64,000 bases of DNA from Psychrobacter urativorans (GTDB taxonomy: Bacteria; Pseudomonadota; Gammaproteobacteria; Pseudomonadales; Moraxellaceae), in assembly GCF_001298525.1 (NCBI RefSeq), contig NZ_CP012678.1:2604001-2668000 (forward strand), given 5' to 3'. Below are positions 37,683-46,088 of this stretch, piece by piece. Position 1 is the first letter of the stretch. The number at the start of each line of letters is the position of its first letter. The notes beneath the pieces are model-generated. The model searched no databases. It was given only the letters and a program-made list of their open reading frames with translations, and was not told where the DNA came from. A program made the position numbers and the translations under genes.

Positions 37683-38043
37683 ATAGTCAAAACTTAGTCA
37701 GTTAATGGCTAGGCTAATGAATCAATGATAACCACTGATAGCTAATGGTAATGACTAAAATCATAACTATTTACGAAAGAATTGATATTAAAGTGTAAAA
37801 AAGCTGCCTACGGGCGGCTTTTTCATGATAAAAATATACGATTGATGAAATAAGCTGCTTTTCTAAATGGTTAATTTGTTTAAATAACTTTTTTCAATGA
37901 TTTATTTAGTAACGTGTTTAATGCAGCATTTCAGCAAATACTCAACAAAGTACTGTAAAATAAAAGTACTGTAAAACAACTGTCAATAAGAAATTAGCTC
38001 ATACTTAAAGAAAACTCGCCAAAGCCCCACTTAGGATTGATTT
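37683..38043. other. Intergenic region between FabG-like and MaoC genes
   Basis: 361 bases. It contains the UACG-loop terminator (37797-37823) and a 16-bp tandem duplication, AAGTACTGTAAAATAA (37948-37963) then AAGTACTGTAAAACAA (37964-37979). The terminator implies that the MaoC gene has its own promoter downstream; none stands out. No coding frame is supported. Confidence 0.55.
37797..37823 (+). terminator. Intrinsic terminator with UACG tetraloop after the FabG-like gene
   Basis: AAAAAAGCTGCC, loop TACG, GGCGGCTTTTT. The C(UACG)G loop is an especially stable RNA tetraloop. It lies about 115 bases after the stop. Confidence 0.9.
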
Positions 38044-38958
38044 ATGTCAGATAAACACTATGATGCGTTGCCGAAAGCGCATACTACCTACGCCAATATC
38101 ATCAAAAGCTTATTGCCTATCGGTGATCACTCAAAAGTCGGTAAAGATGCGTTGCCGCAAGCGACCTATTTTGTGGATGATCTACACATTGATCAGGGCA
38201 ACCTTAACGACTATCGTAAGATTTGCGGTTTTGCGGATAATGGTAAAATACCCATTACTTACTTTGCCGTACTCTCGCAAGCCTTACAAATGAATATGAT
38301 GGTCAAAGAAGCCTTCCCCTTTACCATGCTAGGTTTGGTACATGTAGACAATAGTGTGACCCAATATCGTCCTATCGGCGAGCGTGAAACGGTGAATATG
38401 TCCGTGACTTTTGCCAATTTACGTGACCACACGCAAGGTCAGCAGTTTGACTTTGTGACTACGGTTAAGTCGCAAGACGATATTATTTGGGAAGGAGTAT
38501 CAACCTATCTAGCGCGTGGCAAAAAACCGGAAAGCACTGGCGATAAAAGTAAACCACGTCCGGTAAACGTAAAACCGATGGTAGATGAAAAGGGCGTGCA
38601 TAATATTTTTGAAGTGCCCGAGGATATTGGTCGTCGTTATGCCTTTGTTTCTGGTGATTTCAACCTAATTCATTTGCATCCTTTATCAGCGCGTGCCTTT
38701 GGTTTTCCAAAAGCGATTGCGCATGGCATGTGGTCTAAAGCCAAATGTTTGGGCATGATGGGCGTATTACCAGATGCTTGCACAGTTAATGTCTCTTTTA
38801 AATTACCAATATTTTTGCCGTCAGAAGTAGAGCTGATTGCTGAGCCAATCTCTAAACTCAAAACTGCAGAGGACAGCTGTCATTTTGGTTTATATAGTGC
38901 CAAAAATGATAAACCGCATCTTGCGGGTTTGGTTAAATTGCTGAGCGACGATAAGTAA
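38044..38958 (+). CDS. MaoC-family enoyl-CoA hydratase/dehydratase
   Basis: 304 aa. A double hot-dog protein. The C-terminal MaoC domain has the catalytic Asp/His signature in SGDFNLIHLHPLSARAFGF followed by IAHGMWSKA. This matches the (R)-specific hydratase motif D-x4-H-x8-G-F with HG. The N-terminal hot-dog repeat (about 25-165) lacks catalytic residues. It would hydrate trans-2-enoyl-CoA to 3-hydroxyacyl-CoA or run the reverse, pairing with the ketoacyl reductase upstream. AGGATTGATTT precedes the ATG. Proteins of this form also appear in fatty-acid and polyhydroxyalkanoate metabolism; no PHA synthase is in the window. Confidence 0.9.
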   Translation: MSDKHYDALPKAHTTYANIIKSLLPIGDHSKVGKDALPQATYFVDDLHIDQGNLNDYRKICGFADNGKIPITYFAVLSQALQMNMMVKEAFPFTMLGLVHVDNSVTQYRPIGERETVNMSVTFANLRDHTQGQQFDFVTTVKSQDDIIWEGVSTYLARGKKPESTGDKSKPRPVNVKPMVDEKGVHNIFEVPEDIGRRYAFVSGDFNLIHLHPLSARAFGFPKAIAHGMWSKAKCLGMMGVLPDACTVNVSFKLPIFLPSEVELIAEPISKLKTAEDSCHFGLYSAKNDKPHLAGLVKLLSDDK

Positions 38959-39000
38959 GCTAAACACTTCCAATTCCAACATCCGTATTTAAATATCAGA

Positions 39001-39501
39001 ATGATGACTATGACTCAAACTATCCAAGAATTAACCAATACCGATAACGATAACGGCATTGCGCTTGCAGACGCGCTCGTCCCTTATTTTCGCCCTGATG
39101 CACAAACTATTGTATGCGGGGCGCTTGATAAGGATAAAGTGGCAGCATTAGCAGCAGCCGGTGTTGAGCTTGTTATTAATTTACAACCCGATGAGGAGCT
39201 GAGCTTTGATGAGGCGACCGCTGTTAAAAAAACTGGCATGCAGTATGAGCAACTGTCTATAAGCGGTGCTGACGACTTAAAACAGCTGAAAATTTTGGCA
39301 TTTGATAATTTATTGCGGCAGTATCATGGTAAAAAAATAGCCATGCATTGCAAGTCTGGCAATCGGGTGGGGGCAGCGTCAGCCCTGCGTGCCGGTTGGT
39401 TGCGTGGGCGTAAGATAGAAACTGCGATGGAGCGTGGATATAGCCATGGTTTGACAGGGCTTGAACAAGAGGTGCACAATCGCTTATTAGTGCCACGTTA
39501 A
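39001..39501 (+). CDS. DUF442-type CX4R phosphatase/sulfurtransferase-like protein
   Basis: 166 aa. The fold resembles dual-specificity phosphatases: VELVINLQPDEELSF is the D-loop region and AMHCKSGNRVGAA the active-site loop. The loop is CX4R (Cys117, Arg122), as in the DUF442 'beta-lactamase-hydrolase-like' and rhodanese-type families, rather than the CX5R of classic tyrosine phosphatases. So the substrate may be a phosphate or a sulfane sulfur; the sequence does not decide. It lies 42 bases after the MaoC stop and has no clear ribosome-binding site; ATG codons at 39001, 39004 and 39010 compete. A terminator follows. Confidence 0.82.
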   Translation: MMTMTQTIQELTNTDNDNGIALADALVPYFRPDAQTIVCGALDKDKVAALAAAGVELVINLQPDEELSFDEATAVKKTGMQYEQLSISGADDLKQLKILAFDNLLRQYHGKKIAMHCKSGNRVGAASALRAGWLRGRKIETAMERGYSHGLTGLEQEVHNRLLVPR

Positions 39502-39549
39502 AATTTAAACCAAATGTGCCTACTAATAAATGCGGCTTATTAAAAAAAC

Positions 39550-39574
39550 AGGCGACCACTAGGTTGCCTTTTTT
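39550..39574 (+). terminator. Intrinsic terminator after the DUF442-type gene
   Basis: AGGCGACC, loop ACTA, GGTTGCCT (one G-T pair), followed by TTTTT and preceded by an A7 run. Confidence 0.85.
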
Positions 39575-39612
39575 AATGCTGACCTTAATGAACCAATAAT
39601 AACGAGGTAACA

Positions 39613-41049
39613 ATGACAGAAAGTCATAATAACAACAATTATTCTCATAACAGTAGTCACTGTCATATTAATCAACAACTTGAACAACGACTACAGCAGA
39701 TATTGACTGACTTGCAATTGGATGATGCGCCAGCAGGTGGCGCATTGGTCGTTTATCAGGCTGGCAAGTGTATCGCACAGGCAAGCGTTGGGATGGCTCA
39801 ATTAGAAATGCCATGGCAGCCTGATACGTTATCCCTGAATTTTTCTACGGGTAAAGGGGTGCTGGCAACCTTAGTACATGTCCTAGTATCACAGCAATTA
39901 CTTGACTATGACGCACCGATTGCGAGCTATTGGTCGGCATTTTCTGCCAATGGCAAAGAAGATATCACCTTACGTGCTGTGATGTCGCATCAAGCCAATC
40001 TCTTTGCGATTACTACGATAGATACTGATAGTGAAGCGCTCCTTGATTGGCATGGGATGTTGGAAAAAGTGGCTGCGATGCCAACAACCAAGCCCGATAA
40101 TGCCCAGCACTATGACAGCGCTTATAGTGCACTGGTTTATGGTTGGGTGCTAGGCGGGTTGATAGAAGCCGCTACTGATATGTCGTTGGCTGATGCGCTA
40201 CGTCATTATTTAACGGAGCCGTTAGGTATTGCAGATAGCTGTTATTACGGTGTGCCTGCTGATAAAGCAAACCGTGTGGCTACCTTAGTAAAAAACTTTA
40301 CCAGTAGTCAGCCTGAAAGTGTAAATCCCAATAGCTCAGACAGTAGCCAAAAGCGCAGTAAACGACATAAGCCCGTGCTAAAAGTAGACTCTGAAGCGAC
40401 ACTGAATACTTATGCTAGTTTGCCCAGTTACTCTTGTTGGCAACAGATTGCTAATGATGGAAATCTTGCATCAATACAGAATAAATTGACAGCAACCCAA
40501 ATCAATCGTTTGTATTTTGACCATAGTCAGCTTAATTTAAAAAATTATAAAGCCGCATTATTGCCCAACAGTCCAACGCCTATTGATTATTATGATGAAC
40601 GCACGCTACAAGCAGTAATGCCTGCAGTTAATGGGGTTGCCTCAGCGCAAGCGTTGGCGACTATTTATGCCATGCTCGCAAATGGTGGCGTGTGGCAAGG
40701 TAAAATTTTGATTAATCAGGCAACGTTTATCCAATTATCTACACCACAAATTTCGGGTATTGATGCAGTGATGCCAACTAATATGGACTGGCGTTTGGGT
40801 TATCATCGTTTAGTTCACCTGTGCCAAAATGATAATCAAAGCCTTATTCAGGCTCAAAATGAAAGCGTAGCAGCCCAAGGTTTTGGGCATATGGGCTATA
40901 ACGGCTCGGTTGCTTGGTGTTCTCCTGCGCGGCAATTATCCTTTGCCTTTGTTCATAATTTTGATGTGACCATGCTGAATGATATCCGCCAATTTGCACT
41001 GACTGAAGCGCTATTAAGTATGATTGATAGTGACGTTTTAGATAAATAA
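39613..41049 (+). CDS. Serine hydrolase of the class C beta-lactamase/esterase family
   Basis: 478 aa. The beta-lactamase-like fold has the nucleophile motif SxxK as FSTGK (Ser78, Lys81). A tyrosine motif YSA at about 171 (HYDSAYSALVYGW) replaces YxN, and a late GHMGYNG corresponds to the third (K/H-x-G) motif. This pattern fits EstB-type esterases and penicillin-binding-like hydrolases rather than true AmpC. No signal peptide is seen: the N-terminus is His/Asn/Ser rich (SHNNNNYSHNSSHCH), so it should be cytoplasmic. A Ser/Lys-rich insertion lies at about 240-262. GAGG precedes the ATG. The natural substrate is unknown. Confidence 0.9.
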   Translation: MTESHNNNNYSHNSSHCHINQQLEQRLQQILTDLQLDDAPAGGALVVYQAGKCIAQASVGMAQLEMPWQPDTLSLNFSTGKGVLATLVHVLVSQQLLDYDAPIASYWSAFSANGKEDITLRAVMSHQANLFAITTIDTDSEALLDWHGMLEKVAAMPTTKPDNAQHYDSAYSALVYGWVLGGLIEAATDMSLADALRHYLTEPLGIADSCYYGVPADKANRVATLVKNFTSSQPESVNPNSSDSSQKRSKRHKPVLKVDSEATLNTYASLPSYSCWQQIANDGNLASIQNKLTATQINRLYFDHSQLNLKNYKAALLPNSPTPIDYYDERTLQAVMPAVNGVASAQALATIYAMLANGGVWQGKILINQATFIQLSTPQISGIDAVMPTNMDWRLGYHRLVHLCQNDNQSLIQAQNESVAAQGFGHMGYNGSVAWCSPARQLSFAFVHNFDVTMLNDIRQFALTEALLSMIDSDVLDK

Positions 41050-41236
41050 TGAGGACGTTAAAATCGGCAGATATGAGGCTAATCTCAATGTTATACATAA
41101 CTATAAAGTTAGGAAATAGCTGCCATTTTAGAGTAAAAATAACAACTTCATAAATGTTAAAGCCTCATAATCTGCTAGTATGCGGTATTCATTTGCACCC
41201 ATTTATTTTATATTCATTACCGTCAGGACTCCTTCA

Positions 41237-42295
41237 TTGAACACATTTACAGCGCCCACTATAGCTAATATAGAAAGTAATGATTTACGCCTACAGCTAC
41301 AGCAAATAATAGATTCAAAAACCAAACCGCTGGGTGCACTCGGGAAACTTGAAACCTTAGCATTGCAAATTGGTCTGATTCTAGGAACGACTTCTCCACA
41401 AATTAAGCAGCCACAGATTCGAGTGTTTGCTGCCGATCATGGCTTGGCAGTGCATGGTACGTCGGCATTTCCTAGTGCCGTTACTGCGCAGATGGTGCTG
41501 AATTTCTTACAAGGCGGTGCTGCAATTAATGTCTTGGCACGTCAGCATAATATTGAATTAAAGGTAGTTGATGCAGGTGTAGCGACAGATTTTGACAGTG
41601 CTGCTTTTAAAAATCAGCCGCAATTGCTTGATTATAAAGTGCGCCATGGCAGCCGTGATGCGCTCAATGAGCAAGCGATGACAGATGAAGAGTGCGTGAT
41701 CGCCCTTAATAACGGTATGGAAGTTGCCAAGCAATTAACAGGTAATTTACTCATTGTTGGTGAAATGGGTATTGGTAATACCTCTGCTGCCAGTTTGTTG
41801 CTGGCTAGATTAGGGAACTTACCCATTGCTGATTGTATCGGTCGCGGCACTGGGCTAGATGATGCTGGACTACTGCGAAAAGAGCAGATTTTAACGCAAG
41901 TCTTGCAACGTCATGAAGATGCTATAACGCCATTTGCCGCACTGGCGGCATTAGGCGGTCTTGAAATTGCAATGATGGTTGGGGCGTTGATACAAGCCGC
42001 TAGCCAACGCCAGATTTTATTAATTGATGGCTTTATTGCCAGTATTGCTTTGTTGGTTGCAGAGCATTTAGCACCGGGTGTTCGTCAATATGCCATCTTT
42101 GCCCATCATTCCGCAGAGCCAGGGCATGAAATTTTACTGCAATTATTACATGCCACGCCACTATTGAATCTGCATATGAGACTAGGGGAAGGTAGTGGCG
42201 CGGCGCTAGCCTATCCGTTATTACAATCGGCTTGTGCCATTATGAATGAGATGGCAAGTTTTAGTGATGCGGGCATCAGTGAGCAAAACAGCTGA
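41237..42295 (+). CDS. cobT: Nicotinate-nucleotide:dimethylbenzimidazole phosphoribosyltransferase
   Basis: 352 aa if started at the TTG at 41237, which has AGGA 8 bases upstream and gives the usual family length. An ATG at 41180 would add 19 hydrophobic residues without a ribosome-binding site. It makes alpha-ribazole phosphate for the lower ligand of cobalamin. Motifs: SKTKPLGALGKLE at the start, FAADHGLAVHGTSAFP, GEMGIGNTSAAS, GRGTGLDDAGL, and MRLGEGSGAALAYPLL with the catalytic Glu. Its stop overlaps the cobS start by one base (TGATG), so translation is coupled. No cobalamin riboswitch is recognised upstream. Confidence 0.95.
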   Translation: MNTFTAPTIANIESNDLRLQLQQIIDSKTKPLGALGKLETLALQIGLILGTTSPQIKQPQIRVFAADHGLAVHGTSAFPSAVTAQMVLNFLQGGAAINVLARQHNIELKVVDAGVATDFDSAAFKNQPQLLDYKVRHGSRDALNEQAMTDEECVIALNNGMEVAKQLTGNLLIVGEMGIGNTSAASLLLARLGNLPIADCIGRGTGLDDAGLLRKEQILTQVLQRHEDAITPFAALAALGGLEIAMMVGALIQAASQRQILLIDGFIASIALLVAEHLAPGVRQYAIFAHHSAEPGHEILLQLLHATPLLNLHMRLGEGSGAALAYPLLQSACAIMNEMASFSDAGISEQNS

Positions 42296-43131
42296 TGTCA
42301 TATCCTCATTCATCAGGGCAGCGATTATTGCAAAGGATAAAACATGAGTGTCGGCTGCTGTTGGTTGCCACGCAGTTTTTAACGCGCATCCCAGTACCTG
42401 AGTTTACAAACTACCAACCGCAGTGGCTACACCAAAGTAGTCGGCATTTTCCGGCAGTTGGCTTGTTGATAGGACTACTTTGTGCGCTGGTCTTTTGGCT
42501 GAGTAGTAGTTTATTTAATCCTTTGGTAGCTGCGGTTATCAGTACGGCTTTTAGCATTAAGCTGACTGGCGCGTTTCACGAAGACGGTCTAGCTGATACT
42601 TGTGATGGTCTGGGTGGCGGTCTGACGCGCGAGCGTACCTTGACGATTATGAAAGACTCGCGCCTAGGTACTTATGGGACGTTGGGATTAGTCAGTGCGT
42701 TATTGCTTAAAGTTACCTTGTTAGCGTCAATGCCGTTATCAGTGGCTTTGGTGGCACTTATTATCGGGCATAGCGCGTCGCGTTTATTCTCTATCAGTTT
42801 GATTACATTCTTACCTTACGGTGGTGAAATTGAACATGCCAAAGCCAAACCGATGGCGCAGCAATTGACGCCATTGCAAGGATTGATGGCAAGTGGTTGG
42901 CTGCTAGTAGGCATCGCTGTAGTGATTGCGATGTTTCCTAATACGATGCGCCAAATTAGTATTTGGCATTGGTTATTGGCATTAGTGCTTGCGTTAATCG
43001 CCACTGATTATATGCGGCGGTTACTACGTCGACGCTTAGGCGGCTATACGGGTGACGGTTTGGGAGCGACTCAGCAGTTGAGCGAAGTTGCGATTTATGC
43101 AGGGCTTGCCGCTTCTCTACCTTTTATCTAA
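42295..43131 (+). CDS. cobS: Adenosylcobinamide-GDP ribazoletransferase (cobalamin synthase)
   Basis: 278 aa. A polytopic inner-membrane protein that joins adenosylcobinamide-GDP with alpha-ribazole (phosphate). The early FLTRIPVPEF and the acidic metal-binding motif AFHEDGLADTCDGLGGG are diagnostic. ERTLTIMKDSRLGTYGTLGL and YTGDGLGATQQLSEVA complete the family pattern. There are several hydrophobic spans. It overlaps cobT by one base and is followed by the cobC-like phosphatase after 29 bases. Confidence 0.96.
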   Translation: MSYPHSSGQRLLQRIKHECRLLLVATQFLTRIPVPEFTNYQPQWLHQSSRHFPAVGLLIGLLCALVFWLSSSLFNPLVAAVISTAFSIKLTGAFHEDGLADTCDGLGGGLTRERTLTIMKDSRLGTYGTLGLVSALLLKVTLLASMPLSVALVALIIGHSASRLFSISLITFLPYGGEIEHAKAKPMAQQLTPLQGLMASGWLLVGIAVVIAMFPNTMRQISIWHWLLALVLALIATDYMRRLLRRRLGGYTGDGLGATQQLSEVAIYAGLAASLPFI

Positions 43132-43160
43132 ATGCACTATTATCAAGAGTAGTTCGATTT

Positions 43161-43745
43161 ATGATGACTTTATATATCTGGCGGCATCCTCAGCCTGTTG
43201 CCGCAAAAGGTATTTGTCTTGGACATACCGATATGAGTGTTGATAGGCGCAAGCTAAAGCGCCTTGCCAATCAGATTCAGCATTTTGCGCGCCTGCATCA
43301 TCTACCCAAAGTGATTTGGGTTAGTCCTTTACAACGCTCATTGAAAGTGGGTCAACTGCTAGCAAAGCGTGGCTTTCAGTGTCATATTTCGCCTGACCTG
43401 ACTGAGCTTAATTTTGGCGCTTGGGATGGTCGCCCTTGGGTACGGATTACTAAAGAAGAAATTGATGAGTGGTGTGCTAATTTTGCGCACTTTGCACCGG
43501 AAAATGGGGAAAGCCTGCAACAGTTGTTTCATCGTATTGAAGATTGGTTAAATGCGCGTATGCTTGAGCAAAGTGCTATCTCTACGTCTATAGATATGTC
43601 CGTATTAGCAGTGGGTCATGCAGGTTGGATTAATGCGGCTAAGATGATTACGGCTGGCAAGGACGTACCGCAACTTGCAATAGAATGGTCTGCTCCTGTA
43701 GTTTATAATCAGTTGAGTATCCTTAAATACGCAAAAAAGGTTTAA
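43161..43745 (+). CDS. cobC: Histidine phosphatase, probable alpha-ribazole phosphatase
   Basis: 194 aa. A phosphoglycerate-mutase-like histidine phosphatase. The catalytic His is in IWRHPQPV (RHP instead of the common RHG). LGHTDMSV, WVSPLQRSLKVGQLLA, ELNFGAWDGRPW and AVGHAGWINAA follow, the last holding the second His. Position after cobT-cobS argues for dephosphorylation of alpha-ribazole phosphate or cobalamin phosphate. The function assignment rests mainly on this context, because the fold family is broad. Confidence 0.85.
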   Translation: MMTLYIWRHPQPVAAKGICLGHTDMSVDRRKLKRLANQIQHFARLHHLPKVIWVSPLQRSLKVGQLLAKRGFQCHISPDLTELNFGAWDGRPWVRITKEEIDEWCANFAHFAPENGESLQQLFHRIEDWLNARMLEQSAISTSIDMSVLAVGHAGWINAAKMITAGKDVPQLAIEWSAPVVYNQLSILKYAKKV

Positions 43746-43777
43746 AAATCCAAAATCCAAACGCTAATGCCTGCATT

Positions 43778-44122
43778 CTAATGAGCCACCGTTTGCGAAA
43801 ATATATTAATCACGATAACCCCGCTGACAATCAAAGTAATACCCGCCACTGCTCCGGCATCAATCGTTTGCTTAAAGACGACGATGCCGATAATCGCCGT
43901 CAGTACGATACCAATACCGCCCCAAATCGCATAGGCAATGCCTAAAGGAATGGTTTTAAGCGTTTGTGACAAAAAGTAAAACGAGACTATATATAGTACC
44001 GCCATCAACAGTGTGGGTAGCAGACGTGTGAACTGCTCGGACTTTACCAATAACGTCGTCGCCATGATTTCACAAATAATAGCCAACATTAAAAATCCAT
44101 AGCCAATAAAAACAGGGTTCAT
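43778..44122 (-). CDS. Small multidrug resistance (SMR) family efflux protein
   Basis: 114 aa with four transmembrane helices. It resembles EmrE/QacE-type proton-coupled exporters of quaternary cations. The essential membrane Glu is in MLAIICEIMATTLL (EmrE E14 position). Other motifs are IPLGIAYAIWGGIGIVLTA and ITLIVSGVIVINIFS, typical of SMR proteins. GGAG lies 8 bases upstream. It is a single gene converging on cobC and divergent from the DadA-like gene, so it is probably transcribed alone. Guanidinium versus drug transport cannot be decided by eye, though AIWGGIG favours the EmrE (Qac) branch over Gdx/SugE. Confidence 0.93.
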   Translation of the reverse strand: MNPVFIGYGFLMLAIICEIMATTLLVKSEQFTRLLPTLLMAVLYIVSFYFLSQTLKTIPLGIAYAIWGGIGIVLTAIIGIVVFKQTIDAGAVAGITLIVSGVIVINIFSQTVAH

Positions 44123-44370
44123 ACATCAAGCTCCAAAGCCAAACTATTTTTAAAAGTAATCAGTAGAATCTATTCACAAACAACACTATACAGAGGCAAT
44201 TCGTCTCGCCTTATTCTCTCATAGCAATCATAAATAAAAGTAGCCCTTAACAAAAAAAATGGTTCGATAGTGGTTTTATATTTTTCTGAATAGCGTTACC
44301 ATGACCTGTTAAATATTTAAGCTCCTAATTTTTTAAGTTCCTATATTTCCATCACAGAAAAGGATAGGTT

Positions 44371-45621
44371 ATGCGCTACGACGTTATTGTTATTGGTGCC
44401 GGTATGGTTGGCACATCGACTGCTTGGCATTTACAAAAAAACGGTTCAAAAGTTTTATTGTTGGATAAAAAATTACCAGGGTCAGAGACTTCCTACGGTA
44501 ATGCAGGACTGATTCAGCGTGAAGCCATTCATACTCATCCTTTTCCCCGCCAAATCTCTGAGATGGTCAGAGTATTACCCAATCAGGGCACCGATATTCG
44601 CTATCGCATACCGGCTATTCTACGTTATCATCAAGCGCTGCTGCAGTATTGGAAATATTCTTCACCCGCTTCTGTTAAAAAAATAGAAGCAGAATGGCAG
44701 ACGCTGATTGAGCATTGTACCAATGAGCATCAGACCATGATTACCGCCTCTGGCGCTGAAAATCTAATCAGCCGCGAAGGCTGGTTGCAACTGCATCGCT
44801 CTGAAGAGACGCTTAAAAGCGCAATTGCAGCGGCAGACAAAGATCGCGAGCAGGGTGTTGAACATAATGTATTGACCATTGAAGAATTAAAAGCGATGGA
44901 GCCTAATGCTAATTTCGATGGTTTTGTTGGTGCGATTCATTGGTTAAACTCTTGGCAGGTTTCTAACCCAAGTGCCCTTGTTAAAGCCTATGCTAAAAGC
45001 TTTCAAGAGATGCAAGGCGAGATAAGAGAGAATGACGTAAAAGAAATTACTCCGGAAGCGGATGGCTGGAAAGTTTTTACTGATAACGGCACTTTTTATA
45101 GTGATGATTTGGTAATTGCCGCTGGTCCGTGGTCGAATGAATTAATCAAACCACTAGGTTATGATTTGCCACTATTCCCTATGCGTGGTTATCATCAGCA
45201 TTTTAAAATCACGGGAAAAAATACCATCAAGCACAGTATGTTTGATATGGATAAAGGCTTTGTCATGGGTCCGATGCAGCAAGGTATTCGTATTACTACC
45301 GGCGCTGAGATGACCACCATGGATGCACCAAAGAACTTTGGACAGCTCAATACCGTGCTAAAATTGGCGCGTAAGATACTACCATTAGATGAAGCGGTTG
45401 AGTCTGAGGCGTGGGCAGGCTCACGTCCATGTATGCCAGATATGAAGCCCGTTATTGGTCCAGCTGGCAAGCATGAACATCTTTGGTTTGCCTTTGGTCA
45501 TAGCCATCAAGGCTTTACTTTAGGACCCATTACTGGACGTCTCGTTGAAGAGCTGATTCATGACAAGCCATTGACCGTCAATGTCGAACCGTTTAATGCG
45601 CAGCGTTTTTCTAAGTCATAG
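44371..45621 (+). CDS. DadA-like FAD-dependent amino-acid oxidoreductase
   Basis: 416 aa. The FAD-binding dinucleotide fold is at the N-terminus (DVIVIGAGMVGTSTAWHL, then LLLDKKLPGSETSYGNAG). A DAO-type substrate domain and the C-terminal GPAGKHEHLWFAFGHSHQGF complete it. It resembles D-amino-acid dehydrogenases that oxidise amino acids to imines and feed the quinone pool from the inner-membrane face. A RidA-like gene, which clears reactive imines, follows 129 bases later and supports this. AAGGATAGG precedes the ATG. The substrate is not known; D-lysine or another D-amino acid would fit the lysine-catabolic genes 4 kb downstream, but this is inference. Confidence 0.9.
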   Translation: MRYDVIVIGAGMVGTSTAWHLQKNGSKVLLLDKKLPGSETSYGNAGLIQREAIHTHPFPRQISEMVRVLPNQGTDIRYRIPAILRYHQALLQYWKYSSPASVKKIEAEWQTLIEHCTNEHQTMITASGAENLISREGWLQLHRSEETLKSAIAAADKDREQGVEHNVLTIEELKAMEPNANFDGFVGAIHWLNSWQVSNPSALVKAYAKSFQEMQGEIRENDVKEITPEADGWKVFTDNGTFYSDDLVIAAGPWSNELIKPLGYDLPLFPMRGYHQHFKITGKNTIKHSMFDMDKGFVMGPMQQGIRITTGAEMTTMDAPKNFGQLNTVLKLARKILPLDEAVESEAWAGSRPCMPDMKPVIGPAGKHEHLWFAFGHSHQGFTLGPITGRLVEELIHDKPLTVNVEPFNAQRFSKS

Positions 45622-45749
45622 TGTTTCTAACTTATAATTCACAAATATAAGTATGTTAAGATATTGCCTCAAAATTATCAGTTAGCGCTATCAGTTACAT
45701 ATAGTTAAGTTAGCTAAAAATAGTTAGTAAACACACAAGGATGAACAGC

Positions 45750-46088
45750 ATGCAAAAACTGCAAAGTAACCAACGTATGAGTAAAATTGTCATTCATAAT
45801 CAGACTGTTTATCTGTCTGGTCAAACCGGCAATGCCGAGGATGATATCGCCACCCAAACGCTAACCTGTTTAGAAAAAGTTGAAGCGTTGCTCGAAGAAG
45901 CAGGTAGCGATAAGTCAAAAATGCTATCCGCCACTGTCTGGTTAAAAAGCATGTCAGATTATGCCGCAATGAATGAAGTATGGGATAAATGGTTTGAAGG
46001 TGTACAACCACCAGCCCGCGCTTGTGGCGAATCGGCGCTTGCACGTCCTGAATTACTGGTAGAAGTAACGGTTATTGCTGCTGAATAA
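45750..46088 (+). CDS. RidA/YjgF-family enamine/imine deaminase
   Basis: 112 aa from the ATG at 45750, which has AAGGA 8 bases upstream; the ATG at 45741 overlaps that site and is rejected. Family motifs: TVYLSGQTGNAEDDIATQT at the start, LLEEAGSDKSKMLSATVWL, and PPARACGESALARPELLVEV with the conserved arginine and glutamate. It hydrolyses reactive 2-imino acids. Placement after a DadA-like oxidase suggests it clears that enzyme's imine product. A strong terminator follows. Confidence 0.92.
   Translation: MQKLQSNQRMSKIVIHNQTVYLSGQTGNAEDDIATQTLTCLEKVEALLEEAGSDKSKMLSATVWLKSMSDYAAMNEVWDKWFEGVQPPARACGESALARPELLVEVTVIAAE

Noticed and set aside
41050-41236. Cobalamin riboswitch before cobT
   Set aside because: No B12-box-like sequence (GCCACTG) or fitting stems found in the short spacer.
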